Source of the DNA: Actinomortierella ambigua
Lineage: Eukaryota > Mortierellomycota > Mortierellomycetes > Mortierellales > Mortierellaceae
Assembly: GCA_016098155.1 (NCBI GenBank)
Contig: JAAAJB010000085.1
Coordinates: forward strand, 1 to 64,000
DNA length: 64,000 nt
Direction of reading: 5' to 3'
This document shows, one piece after another, positions 12,027 to 25,044 of this stretch (position 1 is its first letter; each line of letters opens with the position of its first letter). Made by a program: the position numbers and the translations under genes. Below the pieces are notes generated by a model. The model was not told the DNA's origin. It did no database searches and saw nothing but the letters and a program-made list of their open reading frames with translations.

Positions 12027-13051
12027 ATGGCCCACCACAACTGCGATCACGACCACGACCACGATCACGATCACGGCCATGGCCATGGCCGCCCCCTCGG
12101 AGTCGACATGGGCGAGAACAAGCCCCCAGAGCGCCCCCAGAACTTGTGCCAGGTCGCAGACTACCTCCTTAGCCCTCAGTCCGGCGTCAAGAAGCGTGAT
12201 GGCGTCTTCCATGAGACACGAGTCACCTACTTCAGAGGTATGTCAGGGATGCACAGGACTTTTGTCGAGAAAAGAGAAAGCATGTCGGAATGAGCTACTA
12301 ACAACATGCATCACTTTGTCTCAAAAAACACCTTCTCATAGGCAAAGCTGCAGTGAACGCACTACTCAAGCCCGCCTTCCAACAGACGGCAATAGGCAAG
12401 GAGGTCGGAGAGCTTACAAGAGAGACTGCCGCACAGTTGCTTGGCTCCATGATCCCACACCAATTCTTCCTCAAATGCGAACGCCCCTCTGATCCAGACA
12501 TGCCGAAGAACATCCTGCAACTTGTCCAGTACCAGTCCTTCACTGAGGATGGCGTCTATGTTTGGCGATATGAAGGTTCGCAGCTCCGTGCTCGTCTCGC
12601 TGCTATGGGCCTGTTGCTTGTTGTCCTGGCAGGTGTACTGTTTCCCCTGTGGCCTATCAAGCTGCGTCTTGGCGTCTGGTACCTGTCTGTTGGCATCTTG
12701 ATCCTGCTCGGCCTCTTCTTTGCCATGGCTATTGTCCGCCTCATCTTCTTCATGATCACATGGGTTGTGCTTAAGCCGGGTGTCTGGATCTTCCCCAACC
12801 TGTTTGAGGACGTTGGTTTTGTCGACTCTTTTATTCCTCTCTGGGGATGGCACGAGCCTGAGCCTCCAAAGTCTGCAGCCAAGGAGAAGACTGCTGCTGC
12901 TGTTGCTGCCAAGGCCGCCCCTGCTGGCGAGGAATCCCAGACCCCTGTCGAGCCTGTCGCTGCTACCATCACATCCTCTGAATCTACCTCGACGAATTCA
13001 GCAGCACGCCGCCGAGCTACCGTCGAGGATGTAGCAGATGAGGACCTTTAA
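12027..13051 (+). CDS. SEC62: Sec62, ER post-translational translocation subunit
   Basis: Two exons, 12027-12237 and 12342-13051, encode 306 aa. The N-terminus carries a His/Asp/Gly run (HDHDHDHDHGHGHG), which may bind metal. The cytosolic Sec62 domain follows (residues about 40-150; VADYLLSPQSGVKKRDGV, HETRVTYFRG, YQSFTEDGVYVWRYEGSQ). Two hydrophobic membrane segments lie at about 157-173 and 183-212, separated by the typical PLWPIKLRLGVWYLS turn. The C-terminal tail is Ala/Pro/Thr-rich and acidic at the end. Sec62 works with Sec63/71/72 and the Sec61 channel in post-translational import into the ER. It is divergently paired with VPS53. Confidence 0.95.
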
Positions 13052-13534
13052 GGAAGAAGAACATATTCAACAACCCATTGACACGCTTTTGTTTTCAGAT
13101 CTGACTACATCTGACGACTACGAGCTCAATAATCAACTATCAGTTTCGTCGGATCAGAACAGAGCAGAGCTTGATCCTAATGCTATGTTCTGCCAGGAAG
13201 ATCACAATCATAGCTTTTCACGCGCACTTTTGGTGCAAACACGCCTACATTTCGAAAACAACGCTTTATTTCACACAATTTTGATTAGCCCACGCGCCAT
13301 GATAACAGGGGGTTTGTTGACGTGTGTCTACTTTTGTTGGAAAGGAGACGCCACCCAGTCAGTCTCCTATTTCTAATGACGAGGATCGAATCTCCTTTTG
13401 ACCCTTTGTCGATCGACTGCTCAACATTCATGCAGCTTCCCCGTTCCTACTTGGACTCGAGATGGGGAGGCACACGCCGATCTTGCTGCTCTACATTTCT
13501 AACGACAACAACAGCAACGTCGACGACAGGTTTC

Positions 13535-13546
13535 ATCACCACCACC

Positions 13547-13578
<32 letters not shown>

Positions 13579-13581
13579 CAG
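13535..13581 (+). repeat. (CAC)n-(CAA)n compound microsatellite
   Basis: About nine CAC/ACC units pass directly into about seven CAA units, in non-coding DNA downstream of SEC62. Confidence 0.9.
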
Positions 13582-16014
13582 GAATGTAATTAGCCGCTGA
13601 ATTTGATATATGCCTGCCGTCGATGACAGGGCGCATGTACCCTGCCCGTCTAAAGGGCAGCCGAGAGCTGGTCTTTTTTGGTTCATCCCTGTCGTCTCTC
13701 CAGGGTCCATTTCACACACTTTTCAGTCCACTGATAATTTGACCTTCCATTCATTCGAGTTTCTCCCAAGAGGTACTACGATAGTATTCAAAGTTGTCAA
13801 CCACACACGTAGCCCTGAATTACACCAGATTTGAAGATGGAAGATGAGAACAGGCTCACAGGAGAGAAGGTTTTGTTGGGGGGAACAAGAGTCCAATATG
13901 CTTCCTTCGAGCTTGACGTCCTTTCTTCTTTCGATCAAGAAATAACTAGGAGGATTGAGTAAATAGAACACTCTCCCCTGTCCATTAGGCATTGGCTGAT
14001 AAAGAGTAGAGTGTGTACGTGTATTGCGTAGAAAACTCACTCCTTTTCTGTCCTCGACTCCTGTTGAAGACGATCAACTGTGGTCAGTACTCGCCAATAC
14101 AGTCGAGAATGCAATTACCCCGGATCTATACTAATAGAAGGATACTCTCCTTTTTTTACTATCGAGAAGACCATCCTTCCCCTCACGATTCTTTTTTTGC
14201 ATAGGCGCGAAATTTATTGCGGTGCGTGGAATGTGGCTGAGCAACAGTCATGGCATCAAGATTCACCTTTGGATGCCCCAAAACGGCGTTTCAACACAGC
14301 CCGCCTGCGCCATGCGCCATGACCGTGCAACATCAAACGATGCACTATGCAGCTAGTCACCAAGGCCCTTCGTTATTGTGCTTATTTGTTCTGTTGACAT
14401 TTGGTCATCAAAAACAAGTACAGGGGTCGAGGGGGTAAGAAAGTAGCAACAACAGAGACAATTGGTGACAGGAGAAGGAAGTCGTGAACAAGACACGAAA
14501 GGAGACAAAAAAAAAGACAGAAAGAGAGGGAGAGAGTCAGAGAATAGTGAGAGAGACTGCAGTACAAAGGACATGAAGTGTCGTCTGCCCAGCAAAGAAA
14601 GAAAACGCGATAGGCACAGGGAGTGTGTACGCAAGGGGTACGCAGCGGAGAGTATGGGTGTCAGGGGAAGCATGAGTAGCATGGGTGCATGGACACATAA
14701 CATTGGTGTCGCACAATGCAGTCCTCACACTCAATCACACACGCTCATACACTATCTTATACACTCTTATACACTCTCTATCTGCCCGTCTATCTCTTGC
14801 TTATACGCCCCTCTTCTCTCCTGTTGTTGACCCTTGCAGAGCTTGCCACCCCCTCCCTCTTTTCGGCCATCCCATCTCAATAAAGCACCATGCTTGCCCT
14901 TGGTGTTCTGTACGTACCGCGACAACCTATTGACCAATCCCTGAAAGACTTTCTCCCCTCCACCCCTCCCCCTCCTCCACTTTCTCCTTCCTTCTCCTTC
15001 TCGTCATCCTATTCATCCCACCTGTCCCCTCCTCCCCTTTTTCCCGCTGGCTTTCCTTCTCTCTGTCTCCCTCCCTCCCTCAACCCCGGGCCACTGCTTG
15101 AATTGAATACCCTCGTACAACATGTTTTCTCACCACATTGCGGCCGACCGAACAAACGCACCCACCGCCCAACCTCATCGTTCGTGCCTACAACCGCAAT
15201 AACTATCGTCCTCTTGTCACCACGCCATCCACCAGCTACAACACCGAGCATCGACACCAATGTATCCTTCTCATCATCACCAACCTTGCCGACAGTGGCT
15301 GTCCCCTTAGCCTCTCCCTTCTACCCCCTCCCCCACCTCCCCTCCTCCTTGGTCTTCCTCTCTCTCTCTCTCTCTGCCGTGACCTCTTCTCATTCGCCCT
15401 TTCCCCTTTCCCTTCGTCATCCTCACTCCTGGGACGATCTCCTTGCCAATTGTTGTTGGTGCTGTTGTTATTTTCCGGCATTGTTTTCTTTTCTTTGTTA
15501 CCACTTACCGTAGTTCATCTCACCCCCCGCGGCTGCTACAAAGGGTCCTCGATATCATAAAGCAGCCCATCCTTTTTTGTATTGCCTTCCTTATGCACCC
15601 CGCGAGGATTAGTTATGCTTTTGTTTTTTGTTTTTCTTTCGAGGAAAGGAGAGCGGGGATGATAGGCGACAAGGACAACGAGCAAACGTATGGTTTTTTG
15701 GGCCCTCGGAAGGTCGTTGGAAAAGTGAATTGCACTGCTCAATACACTTTGGGTGGACTCTCCCGGTTCCGTATGGAGACAGAATGGTGGCGAAACCCCA
15801 ATCCCTCCCCCCCCTCTCTATCTCTCTATCTCTCCTCTCCCGCTGCCGCCCTTCAAATGCAAACATTTCTTTCGACCCGCCCCCCAAACACACGCAAGCA
15901 AGAAGAGAACAGAAAGCGTGATGAGTGCTAAAGTGGAAGAGGAGGACAGATCGAGTTCATGATCCAGTCCCATCGAGAACCTAAATTGTGCACACCCCCT
16001 TCCCTCATCCCCCC

Positions 16015-16430
16015 CTCGACTTTCCCATCCTCTTCTTCCCTTCCCTTCTCTTCCCTTTCCTTTCCTTCCCTTTCCTTCCCTTCCTTCCCTTTCCTTCCTT
16101 CCCTTTCCCTTCCCTTCTTTTCTTCCTCCTATTCCACCACTTTCTTGCAAGACAGAGAGAACGATAAAGCGAGAGAAGAGAGATCGGTAGATAGAGAAAA
16201 CGAAAGAGACAGAGAGTGTGTGTGTGTGTGTGAGAGAGAAGAAAGAAAAGAGATGGGTAGAAAGAACATCAGAGACGACATAGAGAAGAGTCTGAGAAAG
16301 AGGAAAGAGGAGAGAAAGAGAAAAAGACAGAGTGAGTGAGTGAGAGGATGAGAGAGAAAGAACAAAAGAGAGAAAGAGAAAAAGAGGGACAGAGAATGAT
16401 AGACATTGAGAGGAATAAAGACGATGAACG
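16015..16430. repeat. homopyrimidine tract abutting homopurine tract
   Basis: On the plus strand about 125 nt of almost pure C/T (repeated TTCCC/TTTCC units) is followed, after roughly 15 nt of mixed sequence, by about 250 nt of almost pure G/A. Because the two halves are partly complementary, the segment could fold back or form triplex DNA. It lies about 1.3 kb upstream of the TEA-factor ORF. Confidence 0.75.
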
Positions 16431-16591
16431 ACATCCACCAACCATCTCTTAATACATGTTGTAAACTTGTAATTGCAGTTGTTGTCTGTGCTGACTGTTG
16501 CTGCTTCCACCTCCTGTGGCCATCGTAACCCTACATGTCTGCATTGGGCATGGGCTGCTATTCTTGTCAACTTTTTCTCTTTGTCTTTCTT

Positions 16592-16625
<34 letters not shown>

Positions 16626-17733
16626 CCTCCTAGTCTTTCCTCCATTCACTCCTTCGCCCCCCCCCCTCCCTGAATCTCTCTCTCTCTCTCTCTCTCTCTT
16701 CTACCTCTCCCTCTCTTCTTCTCTTCCTCGCTTCTCTTCTTCTCTCTTCTCTTCCTCTTCTCTTCTCATCTTCTCTTCTCTCGGGTCTGCTTGCGACCAC
16801 GAAAGGGGATCGCAGTCCAATCCCTAATACTACTACCAACCTAACACGACCACTACTTTTTGCTACTACCACCACGAAAGGAAAACTTTTTGGTCCCATT
16901 GCTGCCTTCGATCGCCTATTCTTGCCCCCAGTCTGGTGTAGTCCACATGTTGTATGTATCAACAACCCCAAAAGCCTTCGCGACTCGCCTCGCTGCCAGA
17001 ACTCCCTTTCCCTGTACCTCCTTCCTCGCACCCTATCCCCCCTCGCTTGCTCCCTCCCTCCCTCCACAGCACAGGGTGTGCACATTACTACAGGAAAGGA
17101 TCGCCTCTCTTTTTCATTTCTGCTCTATACTCTGCTCCACCCTCTCTTTCTCTTCCTCTTCCTCTTCTCTCTCTCTTTCCCTCTCTCCCTCTTTCTCTTC
17201 CACCTTTCATCGTGATCGATAGGTGCACCCACTCCTACCCTGTCCTCTGCTCTGGCTCATTCCAACTCACGCCATCTCATCCCAGAAGACTCTCGACGCT
17301 TCTCGGCTGTGTGCTCTCGCACCAAACCTATTCTCCTCAACCCATGGAGCGTGAGAGGAAGCGAGTGGTTATCTACCTCCCCTCTCCCGTCATTCGCTCC
17401 ATCCTCCCCTGACCACGTCCACGATCTTTTTTTCTTTTTCTTCTTCTTGTTTCCCCTCCTTCCTTCCCTCCTCTTTGGTTCCTGGTCTGCAAATTGGCAA
17501 TTTGCCCATCCAGCGCCATACGGACATCTGTCGTTTTATTTCAACCTCGAACCCTCACCCAACATCTGCACCCGGTCGTGTTGTGCTACACCGTGTGTTC
17601 GTGTTCTGTGCATTCTCTATAACAATCGCCCCGCGTGTTCGAACCACTTTTTTTCTGTTGCTTCCTACTTCCCTCTTCCCCTCTTCCTTCTCCTCCTCCT
17701 CCTTGCTTCCCCTCCCCTCCTCTTCTTTCCCTT

Positions 17734-19153
17734 ATGACGACCGACGTCGGAACACTTGGGTGCCAGCACAGCACCCATTCCCTCTTCCCGCGACAGGGCT
17801 CGTCTCCTCTCGCAGATGATCTCTGCTCGTCACCATCCCCCATGCTGCTCGACATGTCGTCGGCATCCCCTGTCCTCTCGCCTCCAACTTCCTTCTCCAT
17901 GTCCCTGACATGCTCACCCTCGACTCTCTCGTCGGACCCTCTCCCCCCATCCGTCTACGCATCTCAACTTATACTCGCTTCGAGCCAGACAACCCCTGTG
18001 CTCAAACCGACGTCCATCTCCACGACCTTCAACTCTGATGCTACCACTTCTACTGTTACCGCCACTACCACCACCACCACCTCCTCATCCTCTATGTTCA
18101 CCTCCTCCCCCTTTCCCTGCTCCTCCTTGCTCAAGGACTCACAAATCGATGACAGCTCCATCCTCAACCTAGACAGCTGTATACTTCCGCCTCCTATGAG
18201 CCCGCAGTCGTCGTCGATGATCCGTAGCCTCACCACCCTGCAGTCACCATTCCAAGAAAAGACGACGGCGTTGTCCGCAGATGCTACCCAGGCTCTTGCC
18301 ATCGACCTCAAGCAGGAACAACCCCTGACGCAGTTGCACAAGCATCTCCATCATCATCGTCACCATCAACTCGATGCACTTGCGACACCCCCACCGACAG
18401 CAGCACTGGACGGCAAAGGGTTTCCCATCGATGCATTCCCTTCGCATATGTGCAACCATGGTCTGCATAACACAAGTCTTACCCCTCCAAGCATCTCCCT
18501 TGACCATCAACAACAACAACAACACCAACCACTCCCCTCTGCATCACAGCCCATCCGCTCGTCCTCTCCGCAACCACAAGCACATCTGACCAGCATGTCA
18601 TTCGACGTCCTCGACAACAATCTTGTGCATCCTTGTACCGACGACGGCAACACAACCGAACTGCTGTCGTCAGCGAACCAACCAATCCCCAGCGGCATGA
18701 GCACCCAACGGGAGAACCAACAACACCAACAGCATATGCAGACGCACCAGCAGGAGCTGGAGTCACAGCAGCGGCAGCAACTACAACTACTACAACAAGA
18801 ACAACAACAACAATCAAGCACACAGGAGGAGGAGCAGCAGCAGCATCAGCGGCAGCACCTCCAACAACAACAGACAGGCGAAGCTGAGCAGCAGCAGCAA
18901 TGTAGCTCCTCCTCTCTTGTGCATCGCAGACCATCGACCTCCCTCCAAAAACGCCGCCAGTCGACGACGGGCAAGGTTCGCGGAGGGCGTCATGCGATTC
19001 AGCCACCATTAGTCGAGCACCATCATCACACCCCTCCGCCCAATGCCTCACCCATTAACCACTATCGTTCCGGGTCTCTTGACCTTTTCAAGATGGACCA
19101 TGAACGACTCCTGCTCCAGCACCAGCAACACCTCTTTCAACAACAACAACAGC

Positions 19154-19190
<37 letters not shown>

Positions 19191-22100
19191 CCCTCCCCAC
19201 CCCCAGCAACAGCATCAACAACAACAGCAACAGCAACAGCAACAACACCAACTACAACATCAGTACCCACAACATCATCCTTCACATACAGCAGCTGCAT
19301 CTCAACCTTCACAGATGGCTTCCACTTCTTCATCGTCAACATCCTCCTCCTCTCCACTACGACTTCACATCCAACGATCCTCTTCCTTCATGGGCGGCAT
19401 GACCACAGCATCGCCTTCACCGTTATCGTCAGGCATGATCGCGTCGCCGACATACCCTGTCTTTCCCCACTCTGCTCACCCTCTTTCACACCAAACCCCC
19501 CACCCGTCGTTACCATCGTCGTCGTCTTCGTCTTCGTTGCCCTATGCTCATGCCAAAGGGGGTGACACAGGCCTCCGTGCACATACACATCTGCATCACC
19601 CTTACCAGTCCCTGTGCGTAACCACATCGGGAACAGTTGCCTCTTCCACCAATGTCGCCGCCGCCTCTTCCTCATCTTCTTCATCTTCATCCTCCTCGTC
19701 ATCTTCCTCCACTACTTCAACCGACTGTGCTTCCGCGCTCACTTCAGCCTCCGCCTCCACTGCCTCGCCACAGATGCTCTCGTCAGCAGGGATGGTCGAG
19801 GCTCTCATGACACCGACCGCTGCGACAGGACTGCCGACGCCAAGCAACAGTGTCACACCGAATGCCTCGGCCAGCGTTCTGGGCGGTGCACCATCGGGGG
19901 TCTCCAAGAGTCAGGGATCCATCAAGCGACGTCTCGTGAAGGACAAGCTGGCCAAGAACGAACGCGAGGAGGTAACGACGAACTTCTTTTCTTGAGAATG
20001 AGAATATGGACGGGACGCTCACGCACGCACACACAAACACACAAACACACACCCACCCACACACACACACAAACGTACACATACACATTATGGGGGCAAC
20101 AGAGCGATATCTGCTTCTCTCCTTCTCTCCATATGGCTTATTTCTCTCTCTCTTTCTTTCTCTCTCCACTTCGCCCCTTCTTCGCATGTTTTCCTTTTCT
20201 CCCTTTTCCCCTTCTGTTTGCCCCGTCTCTCTGTCTCCCCTTTCCCTATCGGTCGCCCACTTTTGCTCGCATTCACCGTTTCCCCCGTCTCCGTTGTTGT
20301 TCCTGGATTTCCTTTCCGTCGCTTCTACAACACTTCTCTCCTCCCTCTCTCTCTCTCTCTTGTTCTCTTTCTCTCCCCTACCCAACGTTGGTCCGACTGG
20401 TTCCCATCCTCTCCCCTCTCCTCATTTTTTTTCCTTCGAGAGAGCGTGTTGGGATGACAAGCCGTTACAACAACGTTTTGTTGTCGCTTACTTGATCACC
20501 TCGACCAAGCAAGTGACATTCGGGCAACCACTGGATAAGAGGGCTCAAACAGCCGAGAGTGAAGGGGGAGGCGAGAGAGAGACAGACAGATGGCCAAGGG
20601 AGAGATAGAGAAGGGGGGGGGGAGGATGATGCAAAGAGGATGGGAAACCAGAGATATAAATCAATAGGCACCAACAGGGGAGGAAAGAGAAGGGGAGTGA
20701 GGGAGGGGGACGAGGGGAGAGAGAACGAGGATGCAAGAAAATGCTCAATGAGAGCATTCGTGCAGCACTCGTACAACCCACTGTTTGCCCAACAGGGCAT
20801 GACATGGCCAATGCTTTTGTTGCATGTTGTGTGACCCTTTCGTACCTGTCTTGTTCCCACCCACCACCCCATTTATTCCTCGCATTGGCGGGTGTCTTGA
20901 GGGAGGGGGAGGGGGAAACATTTCTCCCATCCAAACCTTTTTACAGCCAGACCTATGGCCAAGAAAGAGGGCCAGACAGTGAGGAGGAACTTCTGGTGCC
21001 TAGTGTGCCTAGTGTGCCTATCATTTCAGGCGCGTCGCTTGGAAGGAGGGAGGGGGAAGCCGTCTCCACAATCCACATGTCCTCCATGCAGTTGTCCACT
21101 TTCATGAACAAAAAACAACACAGTAGTATCAGGAGAGGGTGGACAAGAGAAGAGAGACAGGCAAAGGGGAAAAAAGGGTTGCCTGTGATCTAGTGAAAGA
21201 GGTGTTTCCCAGTTTCCCTCCAGATGTCACCTTCATGCTGTTCTGCTATCCGAGGCAAGGAGAAGAAGAAGGAAGGAGGGACGATGAGGATGGATGAGGG
21301 AGAAGGGGAGAGGGGGGACAAGGACTCTTCTGGACCACTTCATCTCCCTACTGCCATCCCCCCACTGCCCTCAACAGCTCACTCCTGTCTGTCTATATGT
21401 CTATCTCTCTGTCTGTCTGTCTTCCAGCCTGCCTGCCTGGGCTGCCTGTCAATCACTACCCATCCTATCCTCCACTCTTTGTCTACCCATGATCGCCCAG
21501 CTAGCTTGCGTGTGTGTTTATTGTTTCTGTGTACCATTGGTCTTTTGTTGCAGGCATCGGCAAAAGAGGAATAATGACATATATAGAGGATGAAAGGGGG
21601 AGGGGTCTGATGAGAACCGCGACGATTGAATAGCGTCAACAACCCACGAAACAGGGGAGGGAGAGGAAGTGAACAAAGGGCCATGGAGGACTATCCATCC
21701 ATACACACCTGTCCATCCTTCCTTCTATCCATCACCATCACCATCACCATCACCATCACCACAGAACAACCACCACCACGTAGCACACAATCAGCTGTGC
21801 ATCATGGTCGTTGTCGTCGTCATCATCCATCACCACTATCCCCGCGTGGGGACAGGAGCTTGAGGAAAGGAGGAAAAGGGAGGGGGCGCAGAGGAGGGAG
21901 CGGATAAATGGAGGGAAAGCAGCCATTAGGGCGAGCGGGGGCGGGACGGAGGAGGAAGGGGCGCTGGCGACGGGCTTCTCACCCCTCTCCCTTCACCTTC
22001 TCTCCTCTCCCTTCCCCTTGGCTCAAAAAGGGTGCATTCATTTATTGCTGCAAACGATCCCAGATGGGCCTCAGCGGCACCTCCCCTTCATCTCCTCTTT

Positions 22101-25044
22101 CCAATCCCATCCTCCTCTCGCCCTCTCTCCCTCTCTCCCTTTCTCTCTCTCTCTCTCTTTCTCTCTTTCTCCTTCCCTCCCTTTCTCCTTCCTTCTTTTT
22201 GTTCCATCCTTGGCTTCCTTCAACGGGTCCAACGGATAAAAGTCCCAGCCTGTCAAACCACAAAAAAAAAGTGCTTTGAACACAAAACATAAACGTGGTC
22301 GCTCTTCCCCTCTGCGCCCTCCTCATCCGCTCCCTCTCCCTCTCTCACCCCCTCCCATCCATACCATCCACCCTTCCAGCTTCTACGTTTTCCATCCACC
22401 TCGCTCTCGACTCCCCCTTGTTGGACTGGCTAGCTGCATAATCCCCGTCCTCTCTTTTCTTTCCTTCTTTCGTTTTCATTTTCCACTCTCTGTACCTCCT
22501 CTCCTACCCACTCCACTCCACCCCACCTCCACCTTTCATTCCTTTGTACGAAAAAAGGAGTAGCATTCCTTGTTCACCCTTCAGCAACGCACTTTCCCGA
22601 TTCAGCTTGTCCCAGACTGCATTCCTGACATATATCATCTCCTGTCCTCCTGTCCCTCGTCTTAACCTCCATCCTTTTCTCATGCCCATGCGCTACCAGG
22701 TTTGGCCCACTGAGGTCGAAGAAGTCTTCTTTCGAGGTACGTGAACACCGTGCAGCATTCCTTGGCATCCTGCATTGAACCCTTTTGCCTACTGTGCGCT
22801 CATTGTTGAAATAAACGCGACAAGGTCACACCCCCTCGCACACACAGCGCTCACTCGTCATACTTCTGCTCGTCGTCTGATGCAATAGCTCTCGAGCAAG
22901 TTCCCAAGTTGGGTCGCCGCAAGATCCTAGTAGGAGGCAAGCCATGTGGTCGCAATGAGCTGATTGCTGAGTACATCTACCGCGAAACTGGTCGTGCCCG
23001 CACCCGCAAGCAGGTGTCTTCTCATATTCAGGTCCTCAAGAACACCCGCAAGAATGATCCTGCTTGTAAGTAGACCACCGACTCGGCCTCGGACGAAGGA
23101 GGAGAGCTAGTATCACACAACAACCACCCCCTGGAGCACCATCGCCTGCTCTTGTCTCATCTCATTTGTTGAAACTCGGTGGAAACTAACAGTGCGCCCT
23201 CTCTTTTTTCCCGTCTACCAACCAACACCCCTGACACAAAAAAAACCATGCACTCCCCCCGAATGCCTGTCCCGTACCCTGTCGCATACGGCAAAAAAAA
23301 ACCTCCCTCCCCCCTCCCCATGTGTCACTCAATGCAAACAAAATCAGTTCTCAAGCTGCTCATGGATGTCGACAGTGACCAAATGGTTGATACACAGCCG
23401 CAACAGCAACAACAACAGCAGCCACAACAGCAAAGGATGTCCGAGTCCATCAGCCCAGCCACTTCACCCATCACACCAAACTCACAGGCAGGGGATATGT
23501 ACACCTTTTCTGGCGCAACTAATGCCCGGGGACACCCAAGCAATCATTATCTCGCGACAGCGACAACACCGGGTGCTTCACTCTTCTTGTCAGAGTCTTC
23601 GGAGGAAATGAGTAATAACCGCCAGCATGGTCAGTCGTCCATGATGACCGACAATCGTACCTTTGTACGGCATCCACAGCAAGGATCGATGGAGGAAAGC
23701 GGGTTTCAACCATTGTACCAACACGGCCACCCTCATGTTCATCAACCGCCGCAACATCACCATCACCAACAGCAGCACCAACCACAACGACAACAACGAC
23801 CGCAACAGCAACAACCGCAGCATCATCAACAACCACAACAACAACATCATCACCATCACCACTTTCAACATGCGATGGGTCACTCGAACGGCTCGCAAAT
23901 GCATGTGGGCATGAGCACGCCCACAGACTCGGCCATCTCACTAACGTCGGACATGAGCTGGACAACAAGTTCGCACCCAATGGTTGCATCGACGGGAGTG
24001 ACGACTCCAATGTCGACCATCAGTCCACATAGCATGTCTGATAACGACGATCAGCATGAAAACCATCACCATCACCATCACCATTCAAGCTTTTCAGCCC
24101 TTGCCAAGGCAACGCTGCAGGAGAGTGCAATTGGACTCCATGATGCAACTTCATCGACCCCAGTGACAGTGGCTCCTAGTACGCTGTCTCAGCCTTCGCA
24201 ACCAGACTCGACAATAGCGAACGGCACAGTGGCGTCACGAGTGTTTTGGCCCCAGACGTTTTTGCTGTACATGGATTGTACCACCTCGGCCCAGACCTCG
24301 CCTTCCCCAGCACCCCAGGCACCGACGACCCCAGGAGGGACAGCGGCGCCATCACCGCCACCTTACCATGCGCTGGCTAAAGCCGGGGACATGGACCGCG
24401 CGCAACTGATGACAGAGTCGATGCACAAACTAGCGATGGACAAATTCCCTTGCCTGTTCAACCTGTATCAGCAATCGATGTGTCCGTTCCTGCACATGAC
24501 TGTGAAGATGAATCTGGATCTGACGCTCGACGGCATGTTTAGCAACAACAACCTGTTTGAGTCGTCTGAGCGTCGGGCGATCGAGTGTGCGACGACCATC
24601 TATTCGTTCGGGGCCAAGGTCTTGAAGGCTCGCGAGACCAAACAGGCGGCCTTGGTCGGCAACAAGTTTCTGTACCAGTTTGAGTTTGTCAACCAGTTTT
24701 TCAATGCTTTTCTGAAGGGCGTCAAGTCCCTCAGCAACTGGCAGGAGGTTGCCCTGGCCATGTCCAACCTGTCTGTCGTCCAGGTCTTTACCGATGTCGA
24801 GGACCTGCAGTCGATACCGCAACCGCCGACCACACCGCATCATCAACATCATCCTCACCACCACCACCACCAGCATCACTCGACCATGCAGCCTCCGTTC
24901 TCGCCGACGGGACTGAGGCGCGAGGGTGATGGTGGTCGGTCGCCTCTGTTGGTGATGGCATATGATTTCGAGCTTGGGGCCGGAGATGTCGTGGCCCGGT
25001 ACATCTCGGATGGTTCAGAGATCCTCGACTCTCTTGTTTGTTAA
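17734..25044 (+). CDS. TEA/ATTS-domain transcription factor (AbaA/TEC1 type)
   Basis: Model: exons 17734-19971, 22700-22736, 22889-23065 and 23348-25044, phases consistent, 1382 aa. Residues 1-746 are disordered, with polyQ (19139-19190 and others), polyS and polyH runs, ending in basic [16 protein letters not shown]. The TEA DNA-binding domain follows across three exons: [46 protein letters not shown] and [18 protein letters not shown]. The last exon has more Q/H-rich sequence, then a conserved C-terminal domain ([48 protein letters not shown]) matching AbaA/TEC1 relatives. The family binds CATTCC-type sites and controls development. The TEA and C-terminal parts are certain. The long first exon is less so, because an in-frame ATG at 22682 (MPMRYQVWP) gives an alternative short start without the 2.7 kb intron. 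Confidence 0.85.
19972..22699 (+). other. predicted 2.7 kb intron / alternative promoter of the TEA gene
   Basis: It begins with GTAACG after codon 746 and ends with CTACCAG before VWPTEVEE; both ends are phase 0. It is rich in simple sequence: (AC)n at about 20024-20090, CT-rich blocks at 20100-20450, GA-rich at 20555-20740, a (CATCAC)n run at about 21730-21765 and a CT-rich block at 22080-22200. The overlapping ORFs are low-complexity and not credible genes. Its length is extreme beside the roughly 65-400 nt introns of most of its neighbours. It may instead hold the promoter of a short TEA isoform starting at 22682. Confidence 0.55.

Larger units (their letters stand above)
13052..17733. 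other. 4.7 kb gene-poor region upstream of the TEA regulator
   Basis: No convincing gene. It includes the SEC62 3' flank, a (CAC)n-(CAA)n microsatellite at 13535-13581, a GA-rich block at about 14500-14570 and CT-rich blocks at 14940-15080 and 15340-15430. A (TTCCC)n-like pyrimidine tract at about 16015-16140 switches abruptly to a purine tract at about 16150-16400. (CT)n runs follow at about 16596-16620 and 16675-16800, and more pyrimidine-rich DNA at 17100-17215. The long ORFs here are frames of simple sequence. The stretch probably holds the promoter and a long leader of the downstream transcription factor. Confidence 0.5.

Noticed and set aside
14890..16570. Several long ORFs on both strands in CT/GA-rich DNA
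   Set aside because: Composition is pure simple sequence (Ser/Leu/Pro or Arg/Glu/Gly repeats) without domain, splice support or codon bias.
19614..20608. ORFs of 293 and 200 codons overlapping the TEA gene
   Set aside because: They combine a shadow of exon 1 with CT-rich intron sequence; low complexity.
21726..21766. Regular short repeats (CATCAC)n as a possible CRISPR-like array
   Set aside because: Simple microsatellite without spacers, in a eukaryotic intron.
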